In this document: piece by piece, positions 47,256 to 55,754 of the stretch
How positions within the stretch are numbered: position 1 is the first letter of the stretch
How the letters are laid out: every line of letters begins with the position of its first letter
NCBI RefSeq assembly: GCF_003837805.1
Contig: NZ_RQIT01000007.1
Coordinates: 221,512-285,511, forward strand
DNA: 64,000 nucleotides
Reading direction: 5' to 3'
From: Bradyrhizobium sp. RP6
GTDB lineage: Bacteria > Pseudomonadota > Alphaproteobacteria > Rhizobiales > Xanthobacteraceae
Made by a program: the position numbers and the translations under genes
The notes under the pieces: model-generated
Database searches by the model: none
What the model saw: only the letters and a program-made list of their open reading frames with translations
What the model was told of the DNA's origin: nothing

Positions 47256-47834
47256 CTAGTTGTTCAGCACCACCACGGTGGTGCCGACGGCGACACGGCT
47301 GTAGAGGTCGGTGACATCGTCATTGGTCATGCGGAAGCAGCCGGAGGACACGGCCTGTCCGATCGTCTCCGGCTCGTTGGAGCCGTGGATGCGGTACAGC
47401 GTCGAGCCCAGATACATCGCGCGGGCGCCGAGCGGATTGTCGACGCCGCCCTTCATGTGGCGCGGCAGGTCGGGCCGCCGGGCCAGCATCTGCGACGGCG
47501 GCGTCCAGTCCGGCCATTCCCTCTTGGCGGTGATCTTGTGCACCCCGCCCCAGCGGAAGCCGTCGCGGCCGACGCCGATGCCGTAGCGCAGGGCCTGGCC
47601 GTTGGGGAGAACCAGGTAGAGCCGGCGCTCGCTGGTGTTCACCACGACCGTGCCGGGGGCGTAGTTGCCGTTGTACATGACGGTGGTGCGGGGAACGGGA
47701 TTTGCGCCGGAACGGAAGAAGTTCGGGCCGCCACCCATGATGTCGCGCGTGTCGAACTCTTCGGCGAACGCGCTAGCCGCCGTGGCCGACAGCAGTGCGA
47801 TGGCGGCAATCGGCGCGGCAAAAAACCGGATCAT
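47256..47834 (-). CDS. L,D-transpeptidase (YkuD domain)
   Basis: 192 aa. Signal peptide (FFAAPIAAIALLSATAASAFA). YkuD domain from about residue 60 (TVVVNTSERRLYLVLPNG) with GIGVGRDGFRWGGV, WTPPSQM, and the catalytic HGSNEPETIGQ followed by SSGCFRM (active Cys). Makes 3-3 peptidoglycan cross-links or attaches lipoprotein in the periplasm. The short, single-domain form is abundant in rhizobia. Single-gene unit. Confidence 0.92.
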   Translation of the reverse strand: MIRFFAAPIAAIALLSATAASAFAEEFDTRDIMGGGPNFFRSGANPVPRTTVMYNGNYAPGTVVVNTSERRLYLVLPNGQALRYGIGVGRDGFRWGGVHKITAKREWPDWTPPSQMLARRPDLPRHMKGGVDNPLGARAMYLGSTLYRIHGSNEPETIGQAVSSGCFRMTNDDVTDLYSRVAVGTTVVVLNN

Positions 47835-48097
47835 TGTCTCCCCCGGAAAGCAATCGATTCAATGAATGCCACAGGCCATATTTGCAGGCATTCCGCAAGC
47901 CACGGGCTCGTGAGGGATGCCATGCTCGACGATCGACGTTACCAAATCGGCAACCACAATTTGCCGAGATCCATTAGCCAAACCGGCGCATCGTCGCGCG
48001 GGGCAGGGCGGCGATGGCGGCTATTGCTTTGACGGGACGCGCGAACAATGATTGATCGGACGGATATCTGGATATGGCCGGCTACGGGAGCTTTGGA

Positions 48098-49645
48098 ATG
48101 AACGGTGCGGAAAGCCTGGTGCGGACGATGGTCAAGGGTGGGGTGGACGTCTGCTTCACCAACCCCGGCACTTCCGAAATGCATTTTGTCGCAGCGCTCG
48201 ACCGCGTGCCGGGCATGCGCTGCGTGCTCGGCCTGTTCGAAGGCGTGGTGACGGGCGCCGCCGACGGCTATTTCCGCATGAAGGGCACGCCGGCTTCGAC
48301 CCTGCTGCATCTCGGCCCCGGCCTCGCCAACGGTCTTGCCAATCTGCACAATGCCAAGAAGGCGAATTCCGGCATCGTCAACATCGTCGGCCAGCACGCG
48401 GTCTACCACATCGGCTACAACGCGCCGCTGACCTCCGACATCGAGGGCCTGGCCCGGCCGATGTCGTCCTGGGTCCGCACCTCGCCGGATGCCCAATCGG
48501 TCGCCGCTGACGGTGCCGCTGCCATTGCGGCCGCCAAGAGCGCACCGCCCCAGATCGCGACCCTGATCCTGCCCGCCGACACCGCCTGGAACGAAGCCGA
48601 CGGCATCGCCGAGGTTCCGGCCGAGCAGCAGCGCGCGAGCTATTCGCCGCAGGCGGTCGAGCAGGCCGCCAGGATACTGCACGGCGACGGCGAGGGCACG
48701 CTGCTCCTGATGACCGGCAGCGCGCTGAGCGAGCAGGGCCTCGCGCTTGCCGAGCGCATTGCCGGCAAGACCGGCTGCACGGTGATGGGCCCGACCTTCC
48801 GTCCGAAGATGGCACGCGGCCGCGGCCGTTTCTCGATCGACCGCATCCACTATGTGATCGATCAGGCCCTGCCCATGCTGGCGAAGTTCCGTCACATCGT
48901 GCTGGTCGAATCCGACGATCCCGTGGCCTTCTTCGCCTATCCGAACAAGCCGAGCATGCTCAAGCCGCAGGGCTGCGAGGTCCATCGCATGACCTCCTGG
49001 GGCGAGAACTCGGTCGCGGCGCTGGAGGGGCTCGCCGGCGCGGTGAAGGCCAGTGCCAGGGACGTCAAGCCGCAGGCTCTGGCCGAACTGGTCCAGCCGA
49101 CCGGCGCGCTCACCTTCGCCTCGATCGCGCAGGCGATCGCCTGTGCGATCCCCGAGAACGCGATCATGGTCGACGAATCCCTGACCACCGGCCGCGGCTT
49201 CTTCCCGCCGACGGCGGCGGCCGCCCCGCACGACTGGCTCCAGAACATGGGCGGCTCGATCGGCTTCTCCACGCCGCTGTCGATCGGTGCTGCGATCGCC
49301 TGCCCGGATCGCAAGGTGATCACCATGGTCGGCGACGGCAGCGCGATGTACACCATCCAGTCGCTGTGGACGCAGGCGCGCGAGAACCTCGACATCGTCA
49401 CCATCGTGTTCGCCAACCGCATCTACCAGATCCTGCGCGGCGAGTTCGACAATGTCGGCGCGGGCGAGCCCGGCCAGCGCGCCAACGACATGCTCAGGCT
49501 CGACCGTCCGACGCTCGATTTCGTCGCGCTCGCTAAGGGCATGGGCGTGCCGGGCCGCGCCGTCACCAATGCCGACGAGTTCAACAAGGCGCTGGCCGAG
49601 GCGGTCGCCGAGCCCGGGCCGCGACTGATCGAAGTCCAGATGTAG
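48098..49645 (+). CDS. ThDP-dependent acetolactate synthase-family enzyme
   Basis: 515 aa from ATG 48098 with GGGAG 7 bases upstream; the ATG at 48074 has no good ribosome site. Motifs: FTNPGTSEMHFVAALD, catalytic Glu in LGLFEGVVTGAADGYFRM, NIVGQHAVYHIGY, ThDP motif MVGDGSAMYTIQSLW ending VFANRIYQIL. Middle cofactor domain is short, so no FAD is certain. The group includes decarboxylases and carboligases of uncertain substrate. No regulatory small subunit or ketol-acid reductoisomerase is near, so branched-chain synthesis is unlikely. Confidence 0.83.
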   Translation: MNGAESLVRTMVKGGVDVCFTNPGTSEMHFVAALDRVPGMRCVLGLFEGVVTGAADGYFRMKGTPASTLLHLGPGLANGLANLHNAKKANSGIVNIVGQHAVYHIGYNAPLTSDIEGLARPMSSWVRTSPDAQSVAADGAAAIAAAKSAPPQIATLILPADTAWNEADGIAEVPAEQQRASYSPQAVEQAARILHGDGEGTLLLMTGSALSEQGLALAERIAGKTGCTVMGPTFRPKMARGRGRFSIDRIHYVIDQALPMLAKFRHIVLVESDDPVAFFAYPNKPSMLKPQGCEVHRMTSWGENSVAALEGLAGAVKASARDVKPQALAELVQPTGALTFASIAQAIACAIPENAIMVDESLTTGRGFFPPTAAAAPHDWLQNMGGSIGFSTPLSIGAAIACPDRKVITMVGDGSAMYTIQSLWTQARENLDIVTIVFANRIYQILRGEFDNVGAGEPGQRANDMLRLDRPTLDFVALAKGMGVPGRAVTNADEFNKALAEAVAEPGPRLIEVQM

Positions 49646-49675
49646 GAGCGTTGGTTGGCCAGGCTCTCTCTCCAT

Positions 49676-49790
49676 GTCGTCCCGGCGTTCGCCGGGACCC
49701 ATAACCCCAGGGAGAGGTTTGGCGAAGACTCGGGGTCCGGTACGCGCACCGCGCGTACTCGATAGACCTCGCGGTATGGGTCCCGACACC
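49676..49790. repeat. Palindromic repeat, GTCGTCCCGGCG type, right end lost
   Basis: GTCGTCCCGGCGTTCGCCGG and GACCCATAACCCCAGGGAG match the left end of the element at 27724; GCGGTATGGGTCCCG near 49785 begins the right end, but the expected closing hairpin is replaced by sequence leading to the next gene. Confidence 0.8.
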
Positions 49791-49828
49791 GAGAATGTGG
49801 CGTGCACGCGAGTTGGTCGGGAGGCATG

Positions 49829-50347
49829 ATGCAGGCCGAGCTGAACAAGGTGATCGCGGCGCTCCAGGACTTCTACGCCCACGAGGGTTTCCTGTTCGAG
49901 AAGGACATCGGCGAGCGGGCGGTCACGCACCGCTTCGCCGTGCATCTGGAAAAGCAGTTTTCGGGCTGGTCGGTCGATTGCAACTACGACCGGCTCGGCG
50001 AGCGCACGCTGCACCTGCCGCACGGCACCATCATCTCGACCGACGATCATCTCGGCAAGTCGATCTACCCCGATGTCGTCGTGCATCAGCGCGAGATCCC
50101 GAACAACCTGCTCGCGGTCGAGATCCGCAAGGCCAGCAATCATACGCCGCTGGAGCATGACGAGCACAAGCTGCGGGCGCTCACCGATCCGAATGTCTGG
50201 TTCGCCTACACGATCGGCGTGCTGCTGGTGCTGGATAGAACCGGAGTCATGTTGTCGGACGTCTATTTCGGCGGCGAGCCCGACCGGGCAATGGCGGTGT
50301 GGTTCGCCAAGCGGCTGAATGACGCCGGCCTTGCCGGGACCTCGTGA
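49829..50347 (+). CDS. Hypothetical protein with PD-(D/E)xK-like core
   Basis: 172 aa from ATG 49829, with GGGAGG 4 bases upstream; ATG 49826 or GTG 49802 are alternatives. Core block YPDVVVHQREIPNNLLAVEI followed by RKASNH resembles the D...ExK nuclease core seen in small proteins of the D-x-V-V-H...L-x-x-E-I-K-K type. Here the lysine position is RK. The N-terminal helix (ELNKVIAALQDFYAHEGFLF) and HKLRALTDPNVWFAYTIGVL complete the domain. No partner antitoxin or methylase gene adjoins. Activity is not predicted with confidence. Confidence 0.6.
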   Translation: MQAELNKVIAALQDFYAHEGFLFEKDIGERAVTHRFAVHLEKQFSGWSVDCNYDRLGERTLHLPHGTIISTDDHLGKSIYPDVVVHQREIPNNLLAVEIRKASNHTPLEHDEHKLRALTDPNVWFAYTIGVLLVLDRTGVMLSDVYFGGEPDRAMAVWFAKRLNDAGLAGTS

Positions 50348-50410
50348 GGGCGCCGGCGAGCGGAACGCAGCCGCGAGGTCCCTGTTGGGTTCGGGCCCGA
50401 ATCTCCTCGC

Positions 50411-51358
50411 TCAGAACTTGAAGCTGCTCTGGACGAAGGTGCCGTATCGGTCGACCTGATAAGTCTGCGCCTGCCCCGCTGCTCCGCTCGCAGGCTCGGT
50501 GAAGTCGTTGATTCCGGTGTGCCAGAATCGGGCGCCGATTCCGACATTCGCGTTGGGCGTGACAGCGTAGGACATGACCGTCTCGAGCTGGAAGCCATGG
50601 CCGTAGCCACGCGAGGGCTCGGTGCCGAAGGTGAAGTAGTGCGTGTCGAAAGCTCTCACGTCGGAATAGGTGTAGGCGGCATCGACGGTCAGCTTGAGCG
50701 CCGGCGTAAACCAGAGATCGGCAACGGCGCCGGCGCGTACGGTGTGCAGGATGTCTCGCTCGGTGATGACCCTGACGTTGCCGGCGAGGACGCCGGCACC
50801 TTCGCAGATCTGACCGCCAGACACGGTCTGTCGGCAACCCCATGCATCGGCCAGTTCGCCGCGGTAATGGTAGCCGACAAAGGCACCCAGACGAAGGCGC
50901 GGCTCCGCATTGACCGGGTGGGACTCGTAAAAGGAGTAGCCGATATCGAGATTGGCGTAGCCCAGAAAACCGCGGGTCTGGCTCTCCGTCTTTGTGTACG
51001 GCCCGTTGAAGAACGGAGGAAAATCCTCGTCGTTCATGGTGCCGTCGGTGATGCCTCCAAATCCCCCGTAGCCCTTCACGAAGAACTTCATGGGGCTGTC
51101 GACCCGGAAGAAAACCTCCCCCGAATGCGTGCTCATGTTGTGATAGTCGAGCCGTGAGATGACCGGTGAAGATCGCGAGCCGCTGGTGTGCAAGTCGTAG
51201 GCGGTGCGGCCGATACTGTACCAGTACCGCGCACCGACCTCGACCTGCCAGAGATTGAGCGGCTCGGGAGCCCTGACAGCCTTGATCGGCAGATCGGCGG
51301 CGATTGCCGGAGTGACGAGCATGAAGAGGCCGGATGCGATGAATGCTGCCTTGTGCAC
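50411..51358 (-). CDS. Outer-membrane beta-barrel protein
   Basis: 315 aa from GTG 51358, giving a signal peptide (HKAAFIASGLFMLVTPAIAA); the frame is open upstream without sense. Alternating beta-strand pattern throughout (VEVGARYWYSIGRTAYDL, GYANLDIGYSFYE, LRLGAFVGYHYRGEL, TVDAAYTYSDVRAF) and a terminal aromatic residue (FVQSSFKF), the outer-membrane insertion signal. Ten or more strands are likely. Related to large uncharacterised porin-like barrels of rhizobia rather than to a named porin. Stands alone. Confidence 0.75.
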   Translation of the reverse strand: MHKAAFIASGLFMLVTPAIAADLPIKAVRAPEPLNLWQVEVGARYWYSIGRTAYDLHTSGSRSSPVISRLDYHNMSTHSGEVFFRVDSPMKFFVKGYGGFGGITDGTMNDEDFPPFFNGPYTKTESQTRGFLGYANLDIGYSFYESHPVNAEPRLRLGAFVGYHYRGELADAWGCRQTVSGGQICEGAGVLAGNVRVITERDILHTVRAGAVADLWFTPALKLTVDAAYTYSDVRAFDTHYFTFGTEPSRGYGHGFQLETVMSYAVTPNANVGIGARFWHTGINDFTEPASGAAGQAQTYQVDRYGTFVQSSFKF

Positions 51359-51613
51359 GACGTGCTCAGCCTGCTTGTCCGGATATCCTGCGAATCGGAG
51401 TGAAACCTTGCGGCGGATTGTGGTGATTTGCTGCGACGGGAGCAATCCGCCACCTCGCCCGCGCAGCGGATTTAGGACGGTTGTGATAACTTGGCACCAC
51501 ACGCGAGAGCCCGGCGCCGATGTCGCTGCGCGCGCGACGGTCGAGAGGTTGATCGCAGCCCACCGCGCGGCGTGCGCTATCACGCACGCCGCCATGTCTT
51601 CAGCCGCCGCCCT

Positions 51614-51847
51614 TCAGTAATGATACGGCTGCGAGTAGGCGTAGCGCGGGTTGATGCCGCAATAGGCCGACGTGCCGGAGGCCGTGGCGGCACATTGCTG
51701 GTAGCTGGCGAACTGGCAGTTGCCGGGGTAACCCCAGTGGCGGCCTTGCAGGCAATATCTGTCGTTTGCGGCCTGGGCCGGTGCCGTCGACAATGACGCG
51801 GCGATCAAGGTCGCGAACGATGCAAGCGTGAGGATGGTGCGACGCAT
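51614..51847 (-). CDS. Small exported DUF3551 protein
   Basis: 77 aa from ATG 51847 with AAGGAAA about 7 bases upstream. Signal peptide to about residue 27 (TLASFATLIAASLSTAPAQA), then the DUF3551 pattern of four cysteines: YCLQGRHWGYPGNCQFASYQ, QCAATASGTSAYCGINPRY. Several such genes occur per Bradyrhizobium genome. Function unknown. Confidence 0.8.
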   Translation of the reverse strand: MRRTILTLASFATLIAASLSTAPAQAANDRYCLQGRHWGYPGNCQFASYQQCAATASGTSAYCGINPRYAYSQPYHY

Positions 51848-52110
51848 TTCAATTTTCCTTTCAAGCATGGGGAAGGAACGGCCGTGCCTTGGCGTTCCCG
51901 CTGGACTGTCTGATACACGGTCATGCCTATATTGGTGTCCGCGACGCCGGATGCGTTCGAGGTGAGATACATCCTGACGCAGCCGGTGCCGGGCAATGTG
52001 ATCTCCACCACAGTTCGCGCGCGGGTTCCGAGCTATTCGACGAACTTGCACGCCTCGATCCCGCGGGGCTAGGCTTGCCCTTATTTGGATCAGGCATTTT
52101 GGAGGTTCTG

Positions 52111-52449
52111 ATGCAGAATTCATATTTGCTGGCTGCGACGGCCGCGCTGCTGCTCGTGATGCAGACGCCGCTTGCGCTGGCGCAGACTGCCCCGGCCGTC
52201 GGCGGAACCGCTACGCCTCCCGCGACAAATGCTGCGCCGGCCGCGACGACGACAGCGCCAGGCGCCACCGCCGACAGCTCGAGCCAGCCGACCGACGCCA
52301 AGAAGAGCGCGTCGAAGAAGCCTGCGAAGAAGAAGATGACCCGGCGGCAGGAGATCGATCATTCGATCGACACCGGCACCGTGCCGGCGCGCTACCGCAG
52401 CTCGGTGCCGAAGCAGTACCAGCAGTATATTCCGTTCGACAAGCGGTAG
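52111..52449 (+). CDS. Small exported Ala/Pro/Lys-rich protein
   Basis: 112 aa from ATG 52111, with GGAGG 5 bases upstream. Signal peptide (YLLAATAALLLVMQTPLALA), then Ala/Thr/Pro-rich linker, a lysine run (SKKPAKKKM) and a short conserved end (RRQEIDHSIDTGTVPARYRS, PKQYQQYIPFDKR). The conserved end probably is the functional piece; a cell-envelope role is inferred only from export. Confidence 0.7.
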   Translation: MQNSYLLAATAALLLVMQTPLALAQTAPAVGGTATPPATNAAPAATTTAPGATADSSSQPTDAKKSASKKPAKKKMTRRQEIDHSIDTGTVPARYRSSVPKQYQQYIPFDKR

Positions 52450-52635
52450 CGGATCGCACAGCGGCGTGACGCGATCGACCGTCATGCCGCCGGCGTCATC
52501 CCGAGGCGCAATTGAAATACGGCCTTGATAATACCGTCTTGGTGATGCGGTTTTGGCCGGGCGGCTTCCGGCCCACGTCGCCGGTGGCGGTCTGCGGGAG
52601 CAGTGCTAGAGTAGGCTGAGGCCCCGGGGGGAGCG

Positions 52636-53121
52636 ATGAATGACGAGGTGAAGGACGCTGGTCTTGTGGCGATGATCAGCGGCATCCTGGGAGGCAACAG
52701 GCGTGCAGACAGTCTTGCGCCGCTGCCGATCGCCGATGTTCCGCCGACTGTGCCGGCGGACGGATCGGAGCCGGTCGAGACGTCCAGCTCCGCTCCTGTA
52801 GCGGCCAACGCCGAGAGCGCGGCCGATGACACGCCGGCTGCCACGAAGCCGGTCGAGCCGCCCGCGCAAATCGCAACCACGCGGGACGGCAAGCGCCTGC
52901 TGCCGGCCGAGGCGATCGCCGATCTCGTGCTCGGCGAGCTGCGCAAGCTGGAGAATTTCCCGAGTTCTGGCGTCTCGGTTACGGTCTACGGCTACCGGAA
53001 CTGGAACGCCATGCTCACCTTCGCGCCGTTCTCGACCACGTTCCAGAATGCAACGCGGTTCCGCCAGGCCATGCCGGACCTTGTCTTCAAGCTGCGCCGT
53101 TTCGTCGAACTTGATATATAG
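52636..53121 (+). CDS. Hypothetical protein, 161 aa
   Basis: Start ATG 52636 with GGGGGGA 5 bases upstream. Residues 1-80 are low complexity and acidic (PPTVPADGSEPVETSSSAPV). The C-terminal 75 residues look like a folded alpha/beta domain (LLPAEAIADLVLGELRKLEN, GVSVTVYGYRNWNAMLTFAP). No signal peptide or membrane segment. Not recognised; probably a genus-level family. Confidence 0.6.
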   Translation: MNDEVKDAGLVAMISGILGGNRRADSLAPLPIADVPPTVPADGSEPVETSSSAPVAANAESAADDTPAATKPVEPPAQIATTRDGKRLLPAEAIADLVLGELRKLENFPSSGVSVTVYGYRNWNAMLTFAPFSTTFQNATRFRQAMPDLVFKLRRFVELDI

Positions 53122-53179
53122 TTCAGTGCAATCGGCGGCGCGCGGCGTCGTCTTCCGAAAAGCCCGACAGGATCTTCAC

Positions 53180-53662
53180 TTGAGCGTCGCCTTTACCAAG
53201 GAAGAGAGTGCCGAAACCGCGTCCGAGACGCTGTTGCCGGATCGCCCGATCTCGCCGCATGCGAACCTCGTGACCGAAGCAGGCTACAAGGCGTTGCAGG
53301 CGCAGCTTGCCGAAGCGCGCGAGGCCTACGAAGCCGCGCAACGCATCGATGACGTCAACGAGAAGCGCCGGCAGTCGGCCGTGCCCTTGCGCGACGTCCG
53401 CTATCTCACCGAAAGGCTGCGGACGGCACAGGTCATGCCTGATCCGACCGCGACCGACGTCGTGGCCTTCGGCAGCACGGTAACGTTCAGCCGCAACGAT
53501 GGCCGCGTGCAGACCTACCGCATCGTCGGCGAGGATGAAGCCGATCCAAAAGCCGGCTCGATCTCGTTCGTCTCGCCGGTGGCGAGGTCTCTGATGGGAA
53601 AGGCGGTCGGAGACGTCGTCGGTTCGGGCAGCCAGGAGATCGAGATTCTGTCGATTGCGTAG
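53180..53662 (+). CDS. GreA/GreB-family transcription elongation-like protein
   Basis: 160 aa from TTG 53180, supported by AGGA 7 bases upstream. N-terminal coiled coil (LVTEAGYKALQAQLAEAREA), C-terminal FKBP-like domain with FGSTVTFSRNDG, IVGEDEADPKAGSISFVSPV and ARSLMGKAVGDVV, the standard GreA/Rnk order. It is a secondary family member, probably additional to a housekeeping GreA. It would bind the RNA polymerase secondary channel. Starts 58 bases after the hypothetical gene. Confidence 0.83.
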   Translation: MSVAFTKEESAETASETLLPDRPISPHANLVTEAGYKALQAQLAEAREAYEAAQRIDDVNEKRRQSAVPLRDVRYLTERLRTAQVMPDPTATDVVAFGSTVTFSRNDGRVQTYRIVGEDEADPKAGSISFVSPVARSLMGKAVGDVVGSGSQEIEILSIA

Positions 53663-53999
53663 GCGCGCTCGGGTGAGGCGGGGATTGCATGAGCAAAGGG
53701 TGCTCGACAGGAGCAATCTCATTCGCCTAAAGCATGAGCCGGACAAGGACCGCGGTCGCGCAAAATGCAAAACGGTTCTCCGGAAATATCATGCGCCAAC
53801 AGGGAGCTGAGGCGCGAAGTCGATCCACCTTGATGTCCATCGCGCCAGAGCTGTCCGGAACGGAGACCATGGTACCTGAAGCACGAAGAAGGCAGAGCCC
53901 CGGCAGCCGTGCCGGAATCCGGCTTGCGAGACATTTCGGTTGTCTTCTGTCGATACCGATGGTCGCCGCTGTGTCCGTCAAACAAAGCGCGTTGGTTGG
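53663..53999. other. Intergenic stretch containing one AAAGCATGA-type repeat
   Basis: 337 bases. The only recognisable element is the repeat at 53728-53795. Short reading frames here cross the repeat and have no coding character. The right part carries no clear promoter. Confidence 0.5.
53728..53795. repeat. Rhizobiales-type AAAGCATGANCCGGA repeat, degenerate
   Basis: AAAGCATGAGCCGGACAAGG at the left and AACGGTTCTCCGGAAATATC with ATGC at the right form an inverted pair that I recognise as the common rhizobial element of the form AAAGCATGATCCGGAAAAG ... GGTTTTCCG ... GATCATGC. Short reading frames on both strands cross it and are artefacts. Confidence 0.75.
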
Positions 54000-54677
54000 A
54001 TGAGACGTTTTCTGGCGGGAGCGGTACCATTTTACGCGCTGGCTGCACTAGCCATGTGCATGTACCTCGTCCTGTACAGGACGAACCTCTTCGACTTGAA
54101 CGCCATCGTCCGGGGTGCGACCGGCTCGTCATGGTTTCTGGTCTTCATGTTCGTCTGCGTGCTCCTGGAGTCGGTCTTTCCGTATTTCGGCTATTTTCCG
54201 GGGACCGCCCTCATCCTGATGTCCGTGGCGCTCAATCCGAAGTCCGCGGATGTCTCCGTTTTCACCGTGGCGTGGCTGGCCATCATCGTCGGTGCCGTTC
54301 TGAGTTACGGACAGGCTCGCTTTTTCAGGCCGCTCTTGCAGCGGGTTGCCTCGAAAGCGGCGCTGCGTCGATGTGAGTCCCTTCTTCATGCCTACGGTCC
54401 CTACGCGCGCGTCGCCCTGTTCGTTCATCCCAACGCCTGCTCGATGTATTTCACGGCACTCGGACTTCTCGGCGGAAACCTGACGCGAGAGCTCGCCCAT
54501 CTTTGCCTGGGTGCAGCAACCTCCGTCGGAGTGCTGTTCGTCATCGTGACCCGCCTCGTGTCGTCCGTAGGCCCGACCGATGATGGACAATTGCAGCTGC
54601 TGCTGGCGGCAGGGCTGGTTTCTATCGGGACTCTCGTCGGTCTTTACGCGGCCTGGCGGGCGGAGCGGGCCATTTAA
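54000..54677 (+). CDS. DedA-like (VTT-domain) membrane protein
   Basis: 225 aa from ATG 54000. Five membrane segments. DedA-type signature in the second: LLESVFPYFGYFPGTALILM (the E...P...G...PG pattern), then AIIVGAVLSYGQARFF and a late Arg/His-containing block (YGPYARVALFVHPNACSMY) in place of the usual F.R.G.G. The ribosome site is weak. Members are scramblase or proton-coupled transporters for lipid carriers; this divergent copy may be specialised. Confidence 0.65.
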   Translation: MRRFLAGAVPFYALAALAMCMYLVLYRTNLFDLNAIVRGATGSSWFLVFMFVCVLLESVFPYFGYFPGTALILMSVALNPKSADVSVFTVAWLAIIVGAVLSYGQARFFRPLLQRVASKAALRRCESLLHAYGPYARVALFVHPNACSMYFTALGLLGGNLTRELAHLCLGAATSVGVLFVIVTRLVSSVGPTDDGQLQLLLAAGLVSIGTLVGLYAAWRAERAI

Positions 54678-54972
54678 GCGAGAATTTGTCGATTGCCGGA
54701 AAGTGAGGCTCGAACGACGGGCAAGACGCGAGAATGGACCGTCGTTGCTCGATGCCCGATTAGACCTCTTGGCTCCGATCCCTGCGCAAGCGGGTGTTCC
54801 AGACGAAATCGGCGATGATGCGCATTCGCAAGCTCGAAGCATTTCGCAAATTGCCGGATCGCCCATTGCCACGATCACTTGGTTTGCAATGCATCGACGC
54901 AATGTCGTGCGCTTGACCGAGGAACTTCAGTTCGGCGTGCCCGTTGAGGCTCCATATCGAAGCAGGCTCGTG
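54678..54972. other. Gap without identifiable gene
   Basis: 295 bases. A 33-codon frame starting near 54817 (MRIRKLEAFRKLPDRPL) recalls the arginine-rich DUF1127 type but is too short and unsupported to call. No repeat or terminator was seen. Confidence 0.35.
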
Positions 54973-55226
54973 ATGAAGCTTGCCACAATTCTGGTTCTCG
55001 GTTCCCTCGCCATGGGTTCGGCTGCGAGAGCAGATCAACCCGGGCCTGACTGGATACCGATGGAGCAGGTGAAGGCCAAAGTTATGGAGTCCGGCTATTC
55101 GCAGGTCACCAAGCTTGAAGTCGACGACGGCCGGTGGGAGGGCAAAGGCATCAAGAACGGGCAAAAACGGAATTCCATGCCGATCCTAGGACGGGCGTCA
55201 TCACGCGCGAAAAGCCGGATGACTGA
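54973..55226 (+). pseudogene. PepSY-domain exported protein, frameshifted
   Basis: ATG 54973 opens a signal peptide (MKLATILVLGSLAMGSAARA) and a PepSY-like domain (PMEQVKAKVMESGYSQVTKL, EVDDGRWEGKGIKNGQK). At the A-run 55163-55167 the natural continuation moves to another frame: EFHADPRTGVITREKPDD and a stop at 55224-55226. Adding one base restores an 84-residue protein of ordinary PepSY type. In the unshifted frame the sequence runs on to 55599 as nonsense. The shift may be a real mutation or a sequence error in the run of five A. Regulation of peptidases in the periplasm is the presumed role of the intact form. Confidence 0.75.
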
Positions 55227-55602
55227 GCCCCGGGATCATACGAGGCAGGTTGCCGGCTTGCCGCGGCATCGCGCCCTTAGTGCAAGGGCTGCAGTTCAGT
55301 TCCTTGATCCTCCCGGCGGCATCAAACGTGAAAAGCGCACTCATGACACCGGTACTGGTAATGTAGGAGATAATGGCTCCCTCGTGCGAAGGATTGAGAT
55401 CGTCCAACTGGCCTGCCGGATAGTCTTGGAGGCGGTCGACCCAATAGGCGCGAAGTGCCTCGCGGCTCGTAATGGTTTTGACGCCGCCGCAGCTGCAGTG
55501 AACCACGGCATCTTCGGCATACATTTCCAGGATCGCTTCGATATCGCCCGCGCGGTAGGCGTCGAGCCAGTCAATCGCAACGGCCATCGGGTCAAATGAC
55601 AT
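55201..55602 (-). CDS. NTF2-like / SnoaL-type protein
   Basis: 133 aa from ATG 55602 with AGGTGA 5 bases upstream. Cone-fold pattern: IDWLDAYRAGDIEAILEMYA, EDAVVHCSCGG, YWVDRLQDYPAGQLDDL, ISYITSTGVMSALFTFDAAG. This is a small ligand-binding or isomerase fold with no certain catalytic residue. It converges on the PepSY gene and overlaps its restored end by 26 bases. Confidence 0.75.
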   Translation of the reverse strand: MSFDPMAVAIDWLDAYRAGDIEAILEMYAEDAVVHCSCGGVKTITSREALRAYWVDRLQDYPAGQLDDLNPSHEGAIISYITSTGVMSALFTFDAAGRIKELNCSPCTKGAMPRQAGNLPRMIPGLSHPAFRA

Positions 55603-55754
55603 TCTTCTCACCTAAAAGCCGTCAAAAACTTGCGATTCCAGGTCGGGTTGACCGCGCTAAGTCACTTTCTTCGCACGGTTAGTTGTATTTTAGTATCTCA
55701 CCGGGCGTCAGCCATATGCCGAAGCGCATAGGCGGCCGGGCCGAGGCAGAGTCC

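Noticed and set aside
47939..50167. Antisense reading frame of 742 codons across the ThDP enzyme and nuclease-like gene
   Set aside because: It runs across two genes, an intergenic repeat and a promoter region, with shadow-like composition.
53734..54003. Possible 89-residue gene upstream of the DedA-like gene
   Set aside because: Its first third is translated AAAGCATGA-type repeat and the rest shows no protein-like pattern.
55164..55599. Continuation of the PepSY frame as a long protein past the A-run
   Set aside because: After the A-run this frame loses all PepSY character and runs antisense through the NTF2-like gene, while the neighbouring frame continues the family sequence to a stop.
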